Shown here: positions 11,769 through 23,842 of the stretch, in pieces
Position numbering within the stretch: the first letter of the stretch is position 1
Layout of the letters: every line of letters starts with the position of its first letter
Assembly (NCBI GenBank): GCA_947247005.1
Contig: OX365945.1
Span: forward strand, 38,122,551-38,186,550
Reading direction: 5' to 3'
Length of the DNA stretch: 64,000 nucleotides
Source: Spisula solida
Taxonomy: Eukaryota > Mollusca > Bivalvia > Venerida > Mactridae
Translations under genes and position numbers: made by a program
The notes under the pieces: model-generated
What the model was told of the DNA's origin: nothing
The model's input: only the letters and a program-made list of their open reading frames with translations
Database searches by the model: none

Positions 11769-13143
11769 AGCTCACCTGCCACAAAGTGGCAAGGTGAGCT
11801 TTTGTGATTGTTTTTTGTCCGTCGTCAGTCCGTTAGCTTTTTGACCGTTAACACTCTAGCAACCCCATTTTTGCTTTGATCTTCATCAAACTTGGTCAGT
11901 AGTTGTATCTCAATATAATATAGGTCAAGTTCGAATCTGGGTCATTTGGGGTCAAAAACTATGTCAAAAGGTCAAATAATAGAAAAACCTTGTTAACATT
12001 CTAGAGGCCATATTTCTGCTTCAATCTTCATGAAGTTAGGTCAAAATGTTTATCTTGATGACCTTAAGGTCAAGTTCGAAGTTGGGTCATGTGAGGTCAA
12101 AAACTAGGTCAAAAGGTCAAATAATAGGAAAACCTAATTAACACTCTAGAGGCCCTATTTTTGCTTCAATCTTCATGAAGTTAGGTCAAAATGTTACCTT
12201 GATAACCTTAAGGTCAAGTTCGAAGTTGGGTCATGTGGGGTCAAAAACTAGGTCAAAAGGTAAAATAATAGGAAAACCTTGTTAACACTCTAGATGCCAT
12301 ATTTTTGCTTCTATCTTCATGAAGTTAGGTCAAAATGTTATCTTGATGACCTCAAGGTCAAGTTTGAAGTTGGGTCATGTGGGGTCAAAAACTAGGTCAA
12401 AAGGTCAAATAATAGGAAAACCTTGTTAACACTCTAGAGGCCATATTTTTGCTTCAATCTTCATGAAGTTATGTAAACATGTTTATCTTGATGACCTTAA
12501 GGTCAAGTTAGAAGTTGGGTCATGTGGGGTCAAAAACTAGGTCAAAAGGTCAAATAATAGGAAAACCTTATTAGCACTCTAGAGGCCATATTTTTGCTTC
12601 AATCTTCATGAAGTTAGGTCAAAATGTTTACTTGATGACCTTAAGGTCAAGTTCGAAGTTGGGTCATGTGGGGTCAAAAACTAGGTCAAAAGGTAAAATA
12701 ATAGGAAAACCTTGTTAACACTCTAGATGCCATATTTTTGCTTCTATCTTCATGAAGTTATGTCAAAATGTTTATCTTGATGACCCTAAGGTCAAGTTCG
12801 AAGTTGGGTCATGTGGGGTCAAAAACTAGGTCAAAAGGTCAAATAATAGGAAAACCTTGTTAACACTCTAGAGGCCATATTTTTGCTTCAATCTTCATGA
12901 AGTTATGTCAACATCTTTATCTTGATGACCTTAAGGTCAAGTTCGAAGTTGGGTCATGTGGGGTCAAAAACTAGGTCAAAAGGTCAAATAATAGAAAAAC
13001 CTTATTAACACTCTTAAGGCCATATTTTGGCTTTAATCTTCATGAACTTTGGTCAAAATGTATATCTTGATGACCTTAAGGTCACGTTTAAAGTTTGGCC
13101 ATGTTTAGCAGGTGAGCGCCCCAGGATCTATGATCCTCTTGTA
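11769..13143 (+). mobile_element. Helentron-like element, family B
   Basis: Begins after TATT with the hairpin AGCTCACCTGCCAC/GTGGCAAGGTGAGCT, then TTTTGTGATTGTTTTTTGTC and a short CCGTCGTC run. About nine ~147 bp monomers follow, each with AGGTCAAAAGGTCA. It ends CAGGTGAGCGCCCC, hairpin AGGATC/GATCCT, CTCTTGTA. Compared with family A, the inner hairpin arms changed on both sides (GTCAC/GTGAC to GCCAC/GTGGC). It lies 110 bp upstream of the next BBS1 exon. Confidence 0.85.
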
Positions 13144-13253
13144 TTGTTGATACATAGGACTTGAATCAGAATTTTAAATTTACAAATGAAATTTGCAACT
13201 TTGCAAGTTTTTCTTTCACCACATGTAGTATTTTTTATTTTCTTGCATTTCAG

Positions 13254-13378
13254 CTATCGCAGTTGCCTCAGGACCATTCATTTACATCTACAAAAATCTG
13301 AGGCCATATTTCAAGTTTACACTGCCGCCGCTTGAAGTAAACAGTATGGAAGAGGATCTTTGGAATCAGGTTAAAGAG
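13254..13378 (+). CDS. BBS1: BBS1 exon (beta-propeller region)
   Basis: A 125-nt exon between the acceptor TTGCATTTCAG and the donor GTTAGT. It joins the previous exon in phase 1 (the codon split G|CT gives Ala). It encodes [20 protein letters not shown] followed by [21 protein letters not shown]. The block NLRPYFKF and the DLWNQ motif are hallmarks of BBS1 across animals. It ends in phase 0. The upstream intron is 9.2 kb, almost entirely transposon sequence. Confidence 0.93.
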
Positions 13379-14009
13379 GTTAGTATTAATCTATAGTCAA
13401 TGGTGTCAAAAATCCTGAACATAATAAATCTATTATATAATTGAATTTGTTGAGAGTCTTGTGGGAAAATATATACAGATTTTGGGATAAGGCATCTTCA
13501 TACACCAGTCAGTGGTTAGTCAACTGTGAGACAACTATGATTCTGGTGAAAAATATACTGGTGAATGAGAATATGATAAGATGGATATCTGCTAAATTGA
13601 ATGATTATGATGACAAACCTGCATACATTTAACAGTATAGTGCGGAGATACTAACATCATTCTGACCTATTCTGTCTATATATATTACAAGGTTCTTGCG
13701 TTGAATATATTAATTTCCAAGAGCAAATTGTGCATTACAGGTCCTTTCGATGTGTGTCTGTATTACACCTTGAACATATTTGTAATACTTCATGATTATG
13801 AAAACTCACATTCAAGCATTGTTAAATATAGACTAGAACCCATCTGTTTAGTTATGCTAATAGAAGGTAAGAGATCTCTGCACTTTCTAAATTCATCTAA
13901 CCCTTTTGGCAGACAGTTCTTGATGGGTGTGCATGACTAAAATGCAAGAACTGAACCAAGCCAGTGTATATTTACTTGTGGAACTGACCAATGCTATTTA
14001 TGTTTTCAG

Positions 14010-14056
14010 TCAAGAATCAATGTGTATGTATTAAGGGAAATGTTGGAGGGCATGAG
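14010..14056 (+). CDS. BBS1: BBS1 exon (short linker exon)
   Basis: A 47-nt exon, acceptor TATGTTTTCAG, donor GTAAAT. In phase it gives SRINVYVLREMLEGM plus two bases of an Arg codon (AG|G), matching the vertebrate segment DRIDPLTLKEMLESIR. It is too short to stand alone as an open frame and was found from the conserved protein order and splice signals. The next intron is about 18 kb. Confidence 0.88.
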
Positions 14057-14109
14057 GTAAATATTTGTCCAGTAAATCACTTTCTATATGTCAATTTATT
14101 ATTGAAAAA

Positions 14110-15277
14110 TATTTTCCTAGAGTGGATGTTTAGAAAGTTTTTGATTCTTGGGATAGATAGATAGATAGATATAGATAACTATTGCACTTCTTAAGAATTT
14201 GTTCGACCTGACTCTTCCAGCTAAGATTTTGGTCTACTTGCACTCCTAAGAGTTTCTCAGATGAGAAGTATGTCTGTGACTGGCCTTGCATTTGAATGTT
14301 GTGAGAGTTTGTATGTGTAATAACTTTCTGGATATTGTTGGAAGCAGATATATACATCGCTTTAATCTTGTTAATGTTTGGAATCATAACATTTTGACGA
14401 CACCATTCATCTAAAGTATTGACCTCATGTTGTAAAATGTTATGTACTTCTTCTATGGTACTGCCATAAGCAGTGTAGTATCATCAGCAAACATGTCAAC
14501 TGATGAATCCTGAGTGTGACGTGGGAAGTCATTTATTTAAAGAACAGAGCGTTGGGGAACTTCTGCTGAGATTGGTTGTGCATCTGAAAGATTTCCAGAT
14601 ATGCATAGTTTCTGTGAGCAGTTTGTCAAGTAGGATGTAAACCATTTCACTGAAACTTCGCTGAAGTGATAAAGTTAAAGTATGCTTATTAAAAGAAAAT
14701 GATTTACAAGATCAAAAGCTTTTGTGAAGTCTATGAAAATAGTCCCAACATAAGACTTATCATTGATAGCAGTAATCCAGTCATCAAAAATGGCAGTAAG
14801 AGCTGTTCCACATAATGGTTTGATCAAAAGCCTGATTGCTTATCATACAAAACTTTGTTTATCTCTAAAAAGTTTTTCATATGATCAGATACATGTTTTT
14901 CTATGATCTTGGATAAAACTGGCAAAACTGAGATGGGTCTGTAATTCAGGTCTTATCAGATTTAGGTCCCTTCTTAAAAATTGGCGAAATTTTTGCCATT
15001 TTAAATTTTTCTGGAAATTTACCCATGGTAATGCTAAGATTAATTATTTTTGTTAGTGGCTTTACAATTTACAATTACATTTCAACTCCTCAGTTGCTAG
15101 AGGTATAAGGAATGTTTCGTTATGTATTTTGCTGTTGACAAATTGTTTGATTTTTTGCTCACTCTCTTCTTGAGGCGGATCTGTCACTGTTCTAAATATG
15201 TTTGTGAAAAAGGTGTTGAATGCTTCTGCTGTGTCTGTTGGGTTTAAAATTGGATTACCATTGTCATCATTGATATA
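14110..15277 (-). pseudogene. Dead LINE (Jockey/CR1-like) reverse transcriptase fragment
   Basis: Minus-strand translation shows pieces of a non-LTR reverse transcriptase: AFNTFFTNIF upstream (15180-15220), GKFPEKFKMAKISPIFKKG (about 14960-15025), FIDFTKAFDLVNH (about 14700-14740) and the catalytic FADDTTL (about 14471-14494). Stops and frameshifts separate them, so it is inactive. The element ends in a GATA/TATC microsatellite at 14152-14178, consistent with the simple-repeat tail of some LINEs. Its 5' side is cut by an element end at 15278. It lies antisense in the BBS1 intron. Clade assignment is tentative. Confidence 0.75.
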
Positions 15278-15440
15278 CAGTGGAACCCCTCTAATCCGGA
15301 CCCCTCTAATCCGGAAACCCTCTAATCCAGACAAATTAGTTGGTCCCAAATTTTGTCCTTCATGTTTTAATGTAATTTTTACCCTCCAGTCCAGAACCCC
15401 TCTACTCCGGAAACCGGACAAATTTTCAGGAACTAGTTAT
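15278..15440. mobile_element. pogo/Tigger-like element end, truncated
   Basis: After TA, the sequence CAGTGGAACCCCTCTAATCC is followed by repeats of CCTCTAATCCGGA and CTACTCCGGAAACC, typical of Tigger-type terminal repeats. No matching inverted end was found within the next kilobase, so it is probably a truncated copy. It creates a spurious fusion frame with the LINE at 15062-15421. Confidence 0.55.
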
Positions 15441-15830
15441 AGATTTGCTCCCATCAGGACAATCAATGTAGACAATTTTCATCTGGACGTTTTGACAGGT
15501 GTCAGAGAATATCTTGTATATTCCCAATATCTTTGGGACAATAAAGGGTGTGAAAATTGACAATAGGCTTTATAACTCCAACCAACTGGGATACAAACAG
15601 ACATAGTCACATAATTAAATTAATCCAATTATACAAAACTATGTGTGAAATGTCATAATTGTCCTAAAATTTTATTGTCTTTAAAATTTGCAATTAATTA
15701 TACAGAGTCATGCAGCTTGCTATTTCGTATTTTGTGAAGTAGGTAGATGAGTAAAATAATAAAGTTTAATGATATTTTTGACTTAATTAATTCACGTTTA
15801 ATTTCTGAAACAGATTTGTAGGTTAAATGT

Positions 15831-16396
15831 ACAGTGTAATCTGAGAAAACCGAACACCTTTAAGACCGCCTGATTTGTTCAGATTTCACAAAAGTTCGGT
15901 TTGTGAAACTACAACTTTTTTGTTGTCTTAAATGCATTGTAGTGGGCCTTGATTGGTGTTGTTTGGTATCAGGCGCCAATATGTGCATAATATGTGTCGG
16001 ATGTTTAATGAGGGGCTTCGAATAACAAATATAAGTGCAAAAATACCTTTTATTTACACCAATCGTTATAATGTCAAAGATAATAGCGGAAGTATCACAA
16101 AATAAAGTGTCATTGTAAAATAAACGCATCGTGAAAATTGCTAAAATGTATTAAACCACGATAGACCTAAAGAACAAACAATTTATAGCATGAATTAAGA
16201 TAAAAGTGAGTTAAAATATTTAATCAAGACACTCTGCTAAAAGCATGCAGTGTTACATGACAAAGAGCTCATCATAAAGAGTTAGAGTAAATATCACGCC
16301 TTCGGAATTATTACTTAACACTACTATCAACGAGATTTAAATTGACAATTAACACCTTCGTAGCAGAGGCCTACGACTGTTCTGTATACAGTTTTT
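15831..16396. other. Intron with a second pogo-like end; otherwise nothing recognised
   Basis: At about 15831 a TA precedes CAGTGTAATCTGAGAAAACC, then AAAGTTCGGTTTGTG, resembling another Tigger-type end. No inverted partner was found. The rest is AT-rich sequence without a recognisable gene. Confidence 0.35.
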
Positions 16397-17063
16397 AGCT
16401 CACCTGCCACAAAGTGGCAAGGTGAGCTTTTGTGATTGTTTTTTGTCCGTCGTCCGTCTGTTAGACAATTCACCGTTAACACTCTAGCACTTGCAATTTT
16501 TCTTTGATCTTCACCAAACTTGGTCAGTAGTTGTATCTCTATGAAATCTAGGTCAAGTTCGAAGTTGGGTCATTTGGGGTCAAAAACTAGGTCAAAAGGT
16601 CAAATAATAGCAAAACCTTGTTAACACTCTGGAGGTCACATTTATGCTTTGATCTTCACTAAACTTGGTCACTAGTTGTATCTCAATGAAATCTAGGTCA
16701 AGTTTGAAGTTGGGTTTTGTGGGGTCAAAAACTAGATAAAAAGGTCAAATAATAGAAAAACCTTATTAACACTCTTGAGGCCATATTATTGCTTTAATCT
16801 TGATCAACTTTGGTCAAAATGTCTATCTTGATGACCTTAAGGTCACGTTTGAAGTTGGGTCATGTGGGTAAAAACAAGGTCAATTATTATAATAATGTCA
16901 AATAATAGAAAAACCTTTTTAACAATAACACTCTGGAGACCTCAGTTTTGCTTTAACCTTCATCAGGTTTAGTCAATATGTTTGTCTTGATGACCTTAAG
17001 ATCAAGTTCAAAGTTTGGCCATGTTTAGCAGGTGAGCGCCCCAGGATCTATGATCCTCTTGTT
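16397..17063 (+). mobile_element. Helentron-like element, family B, short copy
   Basis: Complete 667 bp copy: hairpin AGCTCACCTGCCAC/GTGGCAAGGTGAGCT after TTTTT, a short CCGTCGTCC run, about three monomers, CAGGTGAGCGCCCC, hairpin AGGATC/GATCCT and CTCTTGTT. Same structure as 11769-13143 with fewer monomers. Confidence 0.85.
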
Positions 17064-17443
17064 CTATTTGTAGACAATATAAGAATTTATTCACTTGATT
17101 GTCTTTTTTATATGGATTAAAAGCGATTCTTTTTGTCTTTTTGTGTTATCTTTATAGTTTTCTGTTTTAAGGGCATTTTTGAACTTATTATACCCCAGCT
17201 TATACCCCCGCAAACAAAATTTGAAGGGGGTATACTGGAGTCACCGTGTCTGTCTGTCGGTCGGTCTGTTAGCAAAATCGTGTCCGCTCTGTAACTTTGT
17301 TGTTTCTTACTGGAATTTAAAATCGCTTGGTACAAATGTTCACCACATCAAGACGGTGTGTCATGCGCAAGACCCAGGTCCCTAGTTCAAAGGTCAAGGT
17401 CACACTTAGAGGTCAAAGGTTATATAGGCATCCAAGTTGTGTC

Positions 17444-19136
17444 ACCCGGCTGTACATTTACCAGGGTGACGCTGGAAAATAGGCTGGTAATCCCCAGTAT
17501 AGCATGGAAATCCATGGTAATTCCTGGTAAATGACCAACTTTCCATGTTTTCATCTTAAAATGCGGAACTTTTTGTCCAGCCTTTTCGAGCGTATGCTGG
17601 AAAAATGCTGGACAAGTAGGGTAAAAGGCTGGACAATGCTGGTAAAAGTCTGGAAAACCCTGGAATTTTTATCAGACAGCATGGACATTGGAACTTAGAA
17701 ATTTCCGATGCTGGACAAACATGGAAACTCAGAAACTTTAGAGTCCATTTTCTTAGTCTATTTTTTACATGAAAATAACTTAGAAAAATTGTATTTCAAA
17801 ACAGAAAAGAAAAGAATCCCAAACCAAAATGTATGCTTCAACAAGCTTGTAAAATGCAAGGGCTAATATTCAGAAGTCTGCAAGTATGCAAGAGCACACA
17901 AAATTTATATGTTTAAAAACTAAAAAACAAAGGGCCATAACTCCTTAAAATTTATCTGATCAAAGTTTGTGGACGACATTTACAACAACACTTGGTTCTG
18001 GCAAGTCATGCAGTTTCGTTGAAATCCGACCAATCCCAGGCGAAAGGATGACCATGGTCCACTGTGGTCATCATGGTTTTTGATAGTCAACCATGTTTTA
18101 TCGTGGTCAGCCATGAAAAAATCAAGGTGTGAGCATGGTCGACCATGGTTCACTTTGAAAGAGTTAGAGTTACCAGTCCGACCATGGCTTGATCAACAGC
18201 TGTATCTAATCATGACACCATAGTTGACAGTTTTAAAGAATTTTGTTGACCAAGATTAACCATGATCAACACAGTATTTAAATTCAGTCCACCATGGTAG
18301 ACCATGGTCCAAATCAATAGCCTCAGTCATCTACTGGTCAACACCAACCTCCACACCCAGTTTGAGGAGTATAGACCAAATTTATGATCCCTGCTTGTCT
18401 GTAGTGACTACATACATGTAGTCTGTTAACAATTTCTCCGCCAAACTTAATAAAGCAAATTTAGATGGACAATATATATCTGAGATAACATATTAATGCT
18501 ATTTTATTATTATTAAAGAGAGGTAATTTAACAATTATACCATTAAATTGCGTTTAACACACTTAAAATACATTCAAATAAGTTAATAATTGATCTTTTA
18601 CAAAGCTATAGAAAATTAAAACATAGCTATAAACTTAAATTGCTATTGTTTAAAAGAAACTTAAAGTGTTTCAGCTGTACATATAGAAAGTTTTATCAAC
18701 TGTCATTAGATCAATCAGTATCTTGAATAGATACCATGCTGGATAGTGTTCCAGGGTTTTCCAGGCTATGCTGGAGAATTTTCCAGGGATTTCCAGGCTA
18801 TGCTGGACTATTGTCCAGCCTATGCTGGACTATTGTCCAGCGTTTTCCAGGCTATGCTGTAAATTGTCCAGCATTTTCCAGGGTAATCTGGATAATTTTA
18901 CAGAGTTTCCAGGCTATGCTGGACAATTGTCCAGCGTTTTCCATGCTATGCTGGTAAAAGTTCCAGGTTTTACCATGGTAATTTTACAGTCAGGCTGGAC
19001 TAACATGGAAATATTTCTTCCATGTTTTTTCTCATTTTACCCTGGAAAAGGCTGGACAAAGAGTCCAAATACTCCAGGCTCTCATTTACCATGTTATTCC
19101 AGGGTAATTCCTGGTACTTTTTCATCCAGGCCGGGT
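17444..19136. mobile_element. Element L: 1.7 kb non-autonomous element made of short palindromic words
   Basis: Interrupts a family D monomer (GTGTC before, GCTCTGTAAC after). The ends are inverted: ACCCGGCTG at left, CCAGGCCGGGT at right. The outer ~250-400 bp on each side repeat words such as TGCTGGA, TCCAGG and CCATGG dozens of times in both orientations. An inner zone (about 18050-18310) repeats ACCATGGT/GACCATGG. No coding capacity was recognised; the frames at 18736-19145 are readings of the word arrays. Reverse-strand relatives lie at 21783-25173 and 41935-43404. Superfamily unknown. Confidence 0.6.
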
Positions 19137-19849
19137 GCTCTGTAACTTTATTGTTTTTTACTGGATTTTAAAATTGTTTTGTAAAAATGTTCACCACATA
19201 AAGACGGTGTGTCATGCGCAAGACCCAGGTCCCTACCTCAAAGGTCAAGGTCATACTTAGAGGTCAAATATTAAAAGGCTCAAATAGGCATGTGAATCGT
19301 GTCCGCTCTGTAACTATGTCATTTTATATTGGATATTTATATTACTTGGTACAAATGTTAACTACATCAAGACGGTGTGTCATGCGCAAGACCCAGGTCC
19401 CTAGCTCAAAGGTCAAGGTCACACTTGGCGGTCAAAGGTTAAAAGGCACAAAATCGTGTCCGCTCTGTAACTTTGTCATTTTTGATTGGATATTTATAAT
19501 ACTTGTTACAAATGTTCACCACATCAAGAAGGTGTGTCATGCCCAAGACCCAAGTCCCTAGCTCAAAGGTCAAGGTCACACTTGGAGGTCAAAGGTTAAA
19601 AGGCACAAACAGGCATGTCATTTGTGTCCGCTCTGTAACTTTGCCATTTCTTATTGGACATTTATGATACTTAGTACAAATGTTTACCACATCAAGACGA
19701 TGTGTCATGTGCAAGACCAAGGTCAAGGTCACACTTAGAGATCAAAGGTTATATAGTCATGCAAGTCGTGTCCGCTCTGTAACTTTGTCGGTTCTTACTT
19801 GATTTTAGAAGTGCTTGGTACAAATGTTTACCCCATCAATCAAGTTTTT

Positions 19850-20305
19850 ATGCCCCCGTATTGATAGATCGGGAGGCATATAGTGATTCACCTGTCCGTT
19901 CGTCCGTCCGTTCGTCCGTCCTGGTTAACCCAAATTGACCGTTTCTTCTAGCATTAATATGGCTTGCTACAAAGCTTTCATACTTACATGGATGTTGTAT
20001 ATGAACACTCTCCATGCGCCTGTATCACCTGACCCCATTTTGACCTTCACCTTGACCTAATTTTGGACTTAGACTTATTGAAAGGCCTAATTCTTGGTTA
20101 ACCCAAATTGACCGTTTCTTCTAGCATTAATATGGCTTGCTACAAAGCTTTCATACTTGCATGGATGTTATATATGAACACTCTCAACACGCCTGTATCT
20201 ACTAATCCCATTCTGACCTTCACCTTGACCCAATTTTGGACTAAGACTTATTTATGGACAAGGCTTCCACAGGGGGCATAAGCGTTTATTGAACGCAGTC
20301 TTGTT
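19850..20305 (+). mobile_element. Helentron-like element, family E, nested in D
   Basis: After a T run, the hairpin ATGCCCCC/GGGAGGCAT and (CCGT/CGTT)n, then two ~165 bp monomers with TTCTTCTAGCATTAATATGG and reversed half-sites (TGACCTTCACCTTGACCT). It ends GGGGGCATAAGCG, hairpin GCGTT/AACGC and AGTCTTGTT. The 5' arm and 3' box are exact reverse complements. Confidence 0.8.
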
Positions 20306-20869
20306 GTATATTTTTTTGTCCTATTTTTTTTTGGAATTTTTTGTCTTCAACATTTTTTCCAAATTTTTTTGGATTTTTTTTTTCAAAGTCTTTTTTGATT
20401 ATTTTTGGATTTTTTTTTGTTTATTTTCGAAAAATCCATTTTTTTTTAGGAAAACCTAGGTCCCTAGCTCAAAGGTCAAGGTCATTTAGAGGTCAAAGGT
20501 TATATAGTTATGCATGTTGTGTTTCTTACTGGATTTTAAAAGATAAAAGTAACTATAAATTTAGATAATATTCCTGTGTCAAGCAGTGCTGTGGGGGTAT
20601 GATTCATCACTCCAGTGATAGTTCTAGTTTGGTATACAATGCACTAATGCCATTTATTTAAAAAGATCTACATTCGGAATTCCATACAGATATTGTAAAT
20701 GATTAAATTTATATAACGTTCTACTGCGATAATCATATATATGTTCTAAGTATTTAATTCCCTTATCATGCCAGGTCTTATAAAAAACACTTTTAGAATC
20801 AATTTTCACATTTGAATTGTTCCATAGAATTTCTTTACCTATGCATTTTGTTGTTTTGTTATCATTTTT

Positions 20870-21782
20870 AGCTCACCTGTCACAAAGTGACAGAGTGAGC
20901 TTTTGTGATCACTCTTCGTCCGTCCGTCCGTCCGTCAACATTTGGCTTGTGCAGACACTAGAGGTCACAATTTTGACCTCATCTTTATGAAACTTGGTCA
21001 CAATGATCATCTCAACAAAATATTGGGTCGTCCGGGGTCAAAAACTAGTTCACAAGGTCAAATTATGGAAAAACTTTGTGTAGTCACTAGAGGTCACAAT
21101 TTTGACCTAATCTTTATGAAACTTGGTCACAATGATCATCTCAACAAAATCTAGGTCATGTTCAATATTGCATCATCCGGTGTCAAAAACTAGGTCACAA
21201 GGTCAAATCATAGAAAAAACTTGTGTAGTCAATAAAGGTCACAATTTTGGTCTAATCTTTATGAAACTCGGTCACAATGATCATCTTAACAAAATCTAGG
21301 TCAAGTATGATATTGGGTCATCCGGGGTCAAAAACTAGGCCACAAGGTCAAATAATAGAAACACTCTGTGTAGTCTCTAGAGGTCACAGTTTTGGCCTGA
21401 TCTGTAAGAAACTTAGTCACAATGATCATAACAACAAAATCTAGGTCAAGTTCGATATGAGTTCATCCGGGGTAAAAAACTAGGTCACCAGGTCAAATAA
21501 TAGAAAAACCTAGTGTAGTCATTATAGGTCACAGTTTTGGTCTGATCTTTACGAAACTTGGTCACAATGATCATCTCAACAAAATCTAGGTCAAGTTCGA
21601 TATTGGTTTATCTGGGGTCAAAAACTAGCCTACAAGGTCAAATCATATAAAAACTTTGTGAAGTCACTAGAGGTCACAATATTGACCTAATCTGTAAAAA
21701 ACTTGGTCACAATGATCATCTCAACAAAATCTAGGTCAAGTTCGACAGGTGAGCGACCTAGGGCCCTTTTGGCCCTCTTGTT
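20870..21782 (+). mobile_element. Helentron-like/pearl-type element, family A
   Basis: Complete 913 bp copy: 5' hairpin after TTTTT, (CCGT)4, about six monomers, truncated last monomer, CAGGTGAGCG and AGGGCCC/GGCCCT with CTCTTGTT. Its 3' end abuts a reverse-strand fragment of element L. Confidence 0.85.
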
Positions 21783-22515
21783 TACAATAGCAATTTAAGT
21801 TTATAGCTATGTTTTATTCTTCTATAGCTTTGGAAAAGATAAATTATTAACTTTTTTGAATGTATTTTAAGTGTGTTAAAGGCAATTTAATGGTATATTT
21901 TTTAAATTAATAATAATAAAATAGCATTAATATAATATCTCAGATATTCATGTATATTGTCCATCAAAATTTGCTTTATTAAGTTTGGCTGAGAAATTGT
22001 TAACAGACTGCATGTATGTAGTCACTACGGACAAGCAGTGATCATGGTCTATACTCCTCAAACTGGGTATGGAGGTTGGTGGTGACCAGTAGATGACCCT
22101 ATTGATTTGGAGCATGGTCTACCATGGTGGACTGAATTGAAGTGCTGTGTTGATCATTGTTGACCCTGGTCAACAAAATTCTTTACAACTGTCAACCATG
22201 GTCAACTATGGTGTCATGATTAAATACAGCTGTTGACCAATCCATGGTCGGACTGGTAACTCTAACTCAACAATGGTGAACCATGGTCGACTAGGCTCTC
22301 ACCTTGATTTTTTCATGGTATTTGATGGCTGACCACAATAAAACATAGTTGACTATAAAAAATCATGGTGACCATGGTGGACCATGGTCATCCTTTTGTC
22401 TGGGATCGGTCGGATTTCAACGAAACTTTGCATGACTTGTCAGAACCAAGTCTTGTTGTAAATGTCATCCACAAACTTTGATCAGATAAATTTTAAGGAG
22501 TTATGGCCCTTTGTT
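21783..22515 (-). mobile_element. Element L, reverse copy, first part
   Basis: Approximate reverse complement of about 17930-18650 of element L, including the ACCATGG word zone (22040-22390). The copy stops at TTATGGCCCTTTGTT where a family A element begins, and resumes at 24851 with ACATATAAA. In L the corresponding junction is continuous (17905-17940). Confidence 0.75.
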
Positions 22516-23839
22516 AGCTCACCTGTCACTTTGTGACAGAGTGAGCTTTTGTGATCACTCTTCGTCCATCGTCCGTCGTCCGTCGTCCATCGTCAGTCCG
22601 TCCGTCCGTCCGTCCGTCAACAATTTGCTTGTGTAGACACTAGAGGTCACAATTTTGACTTAATCTTTATGAAACTTGGTCACAATGATCATCTCAACAA
22701 AATCTAGGTCAAGTTCGATATTGGGTCATTCGGGGTCAAAAACTAGGTCACAAGGTCAAATCATAGAAAAACCTTGTGTAGACACTAGAGGTCACAATTT
22801 TGACTTAATCTTTATGAAACTTGGTCACAATGATCATAACAACAAAAACTAGGTCAAGTTCTATATTGGGTCATCCGGGGTCAAAAACTAGGTCACAAGG
22901 TCAAATCATAAAAAAACCTTGTGTAGACATTAGAGGTCACAATTTTGACTTAATCTTTATGAAACTTGGTCACAATGATCATCTCAACAAAATCTAGGTC
23001 AAGTTCGATATTGGGTCATCCGGGGTCAAAAACTAGGTCACAAGGTCAAATCATAGAAAAACCTTGTGTAGTCTTTAGAGGTCACAATTTTGACTTAATC
23101 TTTATGAACCTTGGTCACAATGATCATCTCAACAAAATCTAGGTCAAGTTCGATATTGGGTCATCCGGGGTCAAAAACTAGGTCACAAGGTCAAATCATA
23201 GAAAAACCTTGTGTAGTCACTAGAGGTCACAATTTTGACCTAATCTTTATGAAACTTGGTCACAATGATCATCACAACAAAATCTAGGTCAAGTTCTATA
23301 TTGGGTCATCCGGGGTCAAAAACTAGATCACAAGGTCAAATCATAGAAAAACCTTGTGTAGTCACTAGAGGTCACAATTTTGACCTAATCTTTATGAAAC
23401 TTGGTCACAACGATCATCACAACAAAATCTAGGTCAAGTTTGATATTGGGTCATCAGGGGTCAAAAACTAGATCACAAGGTCAAATCATAGAAAAACCTT
23501 CTGTAGTCACTAGAGGTGACATTTTTGACCTAATCGTTATGAAACTTGGTCACAATGACCATCACAACAAAATTAAGGTCAAGTTCGATATTGGGTCATC
23601 CGGGGTCAAAAACTAGGTCACAAGGTCAAATCATAGAAAAACCTTGTATAGTCACTAGAGGTCACAATTTTAGCCTAATCCTTATGAAACTTGGTCAGAG
23701 TGATCATCTCAACAAAATCTAGGTCAAGTGTGATATTACGTCATATGGGGCCAAGAAGTAGGTCACTAGGTCAAATCACAGGTCTTGCATGTACTGCTAT
23801 AACAGGTGAGCGACCTAGGGCCCTTTGGGCCCTCTTGTT
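22516..23839 (+). mobile_element. Helentron-like/pearl-type element, family A, first of a head-to-tail pair
   Basis: Complete 1.32 kb copy inserted in the reverse L copy. The 5' hairpin has the loop TTT in place of AAA. A long CCGT/CGTC tract is followed by about eight ~145 bp monomers and the canonical 3' terminus. A second element of the same family follows after three T bases. Confidence 0.88.
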
Positions 23840-23842
23840 TTT

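Larger units (their letters stand above)
17202..20629 (+). mobile_element. Helentron-like element, family D, carrying two nested elements
   Basis: Starts after TT with the hairpin ATACCCCC/GGGGGTAT, then CTGTCTGTCGGTCGG and ~170 bp monomers (GTGTCCGCTCTGTAACTTTG). It ends near 20590-20629 with GGGGGTATGA (reverse complement of the 5' arm), the hairpin ATCACT/AGTGAT and a diverged TTCTAGTT. Element L (17444-19136) and a family E element (19850-20305) interrupt it. Monomers contain AAAGGTCAAGGTCA and AGGTCAAAGGTTA. Confidence 0.75.

Noticed and set aside
15062..15421. 119-codon minus frame treated as one protein
   Set aside because: Its first half is the pogo-like end repeat and its second half is LINE sequence; the fusion is an insertion artefact.
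18736..19145. Overlapping frames rich in PGFSRLCW-type repeats, possibly a secreted repeat protein
   Set aside because: The repetition is at DNA level in both orientations (TCCAGG/CCTGGA words) and continues outside the frames; no signal peptide or splice context.
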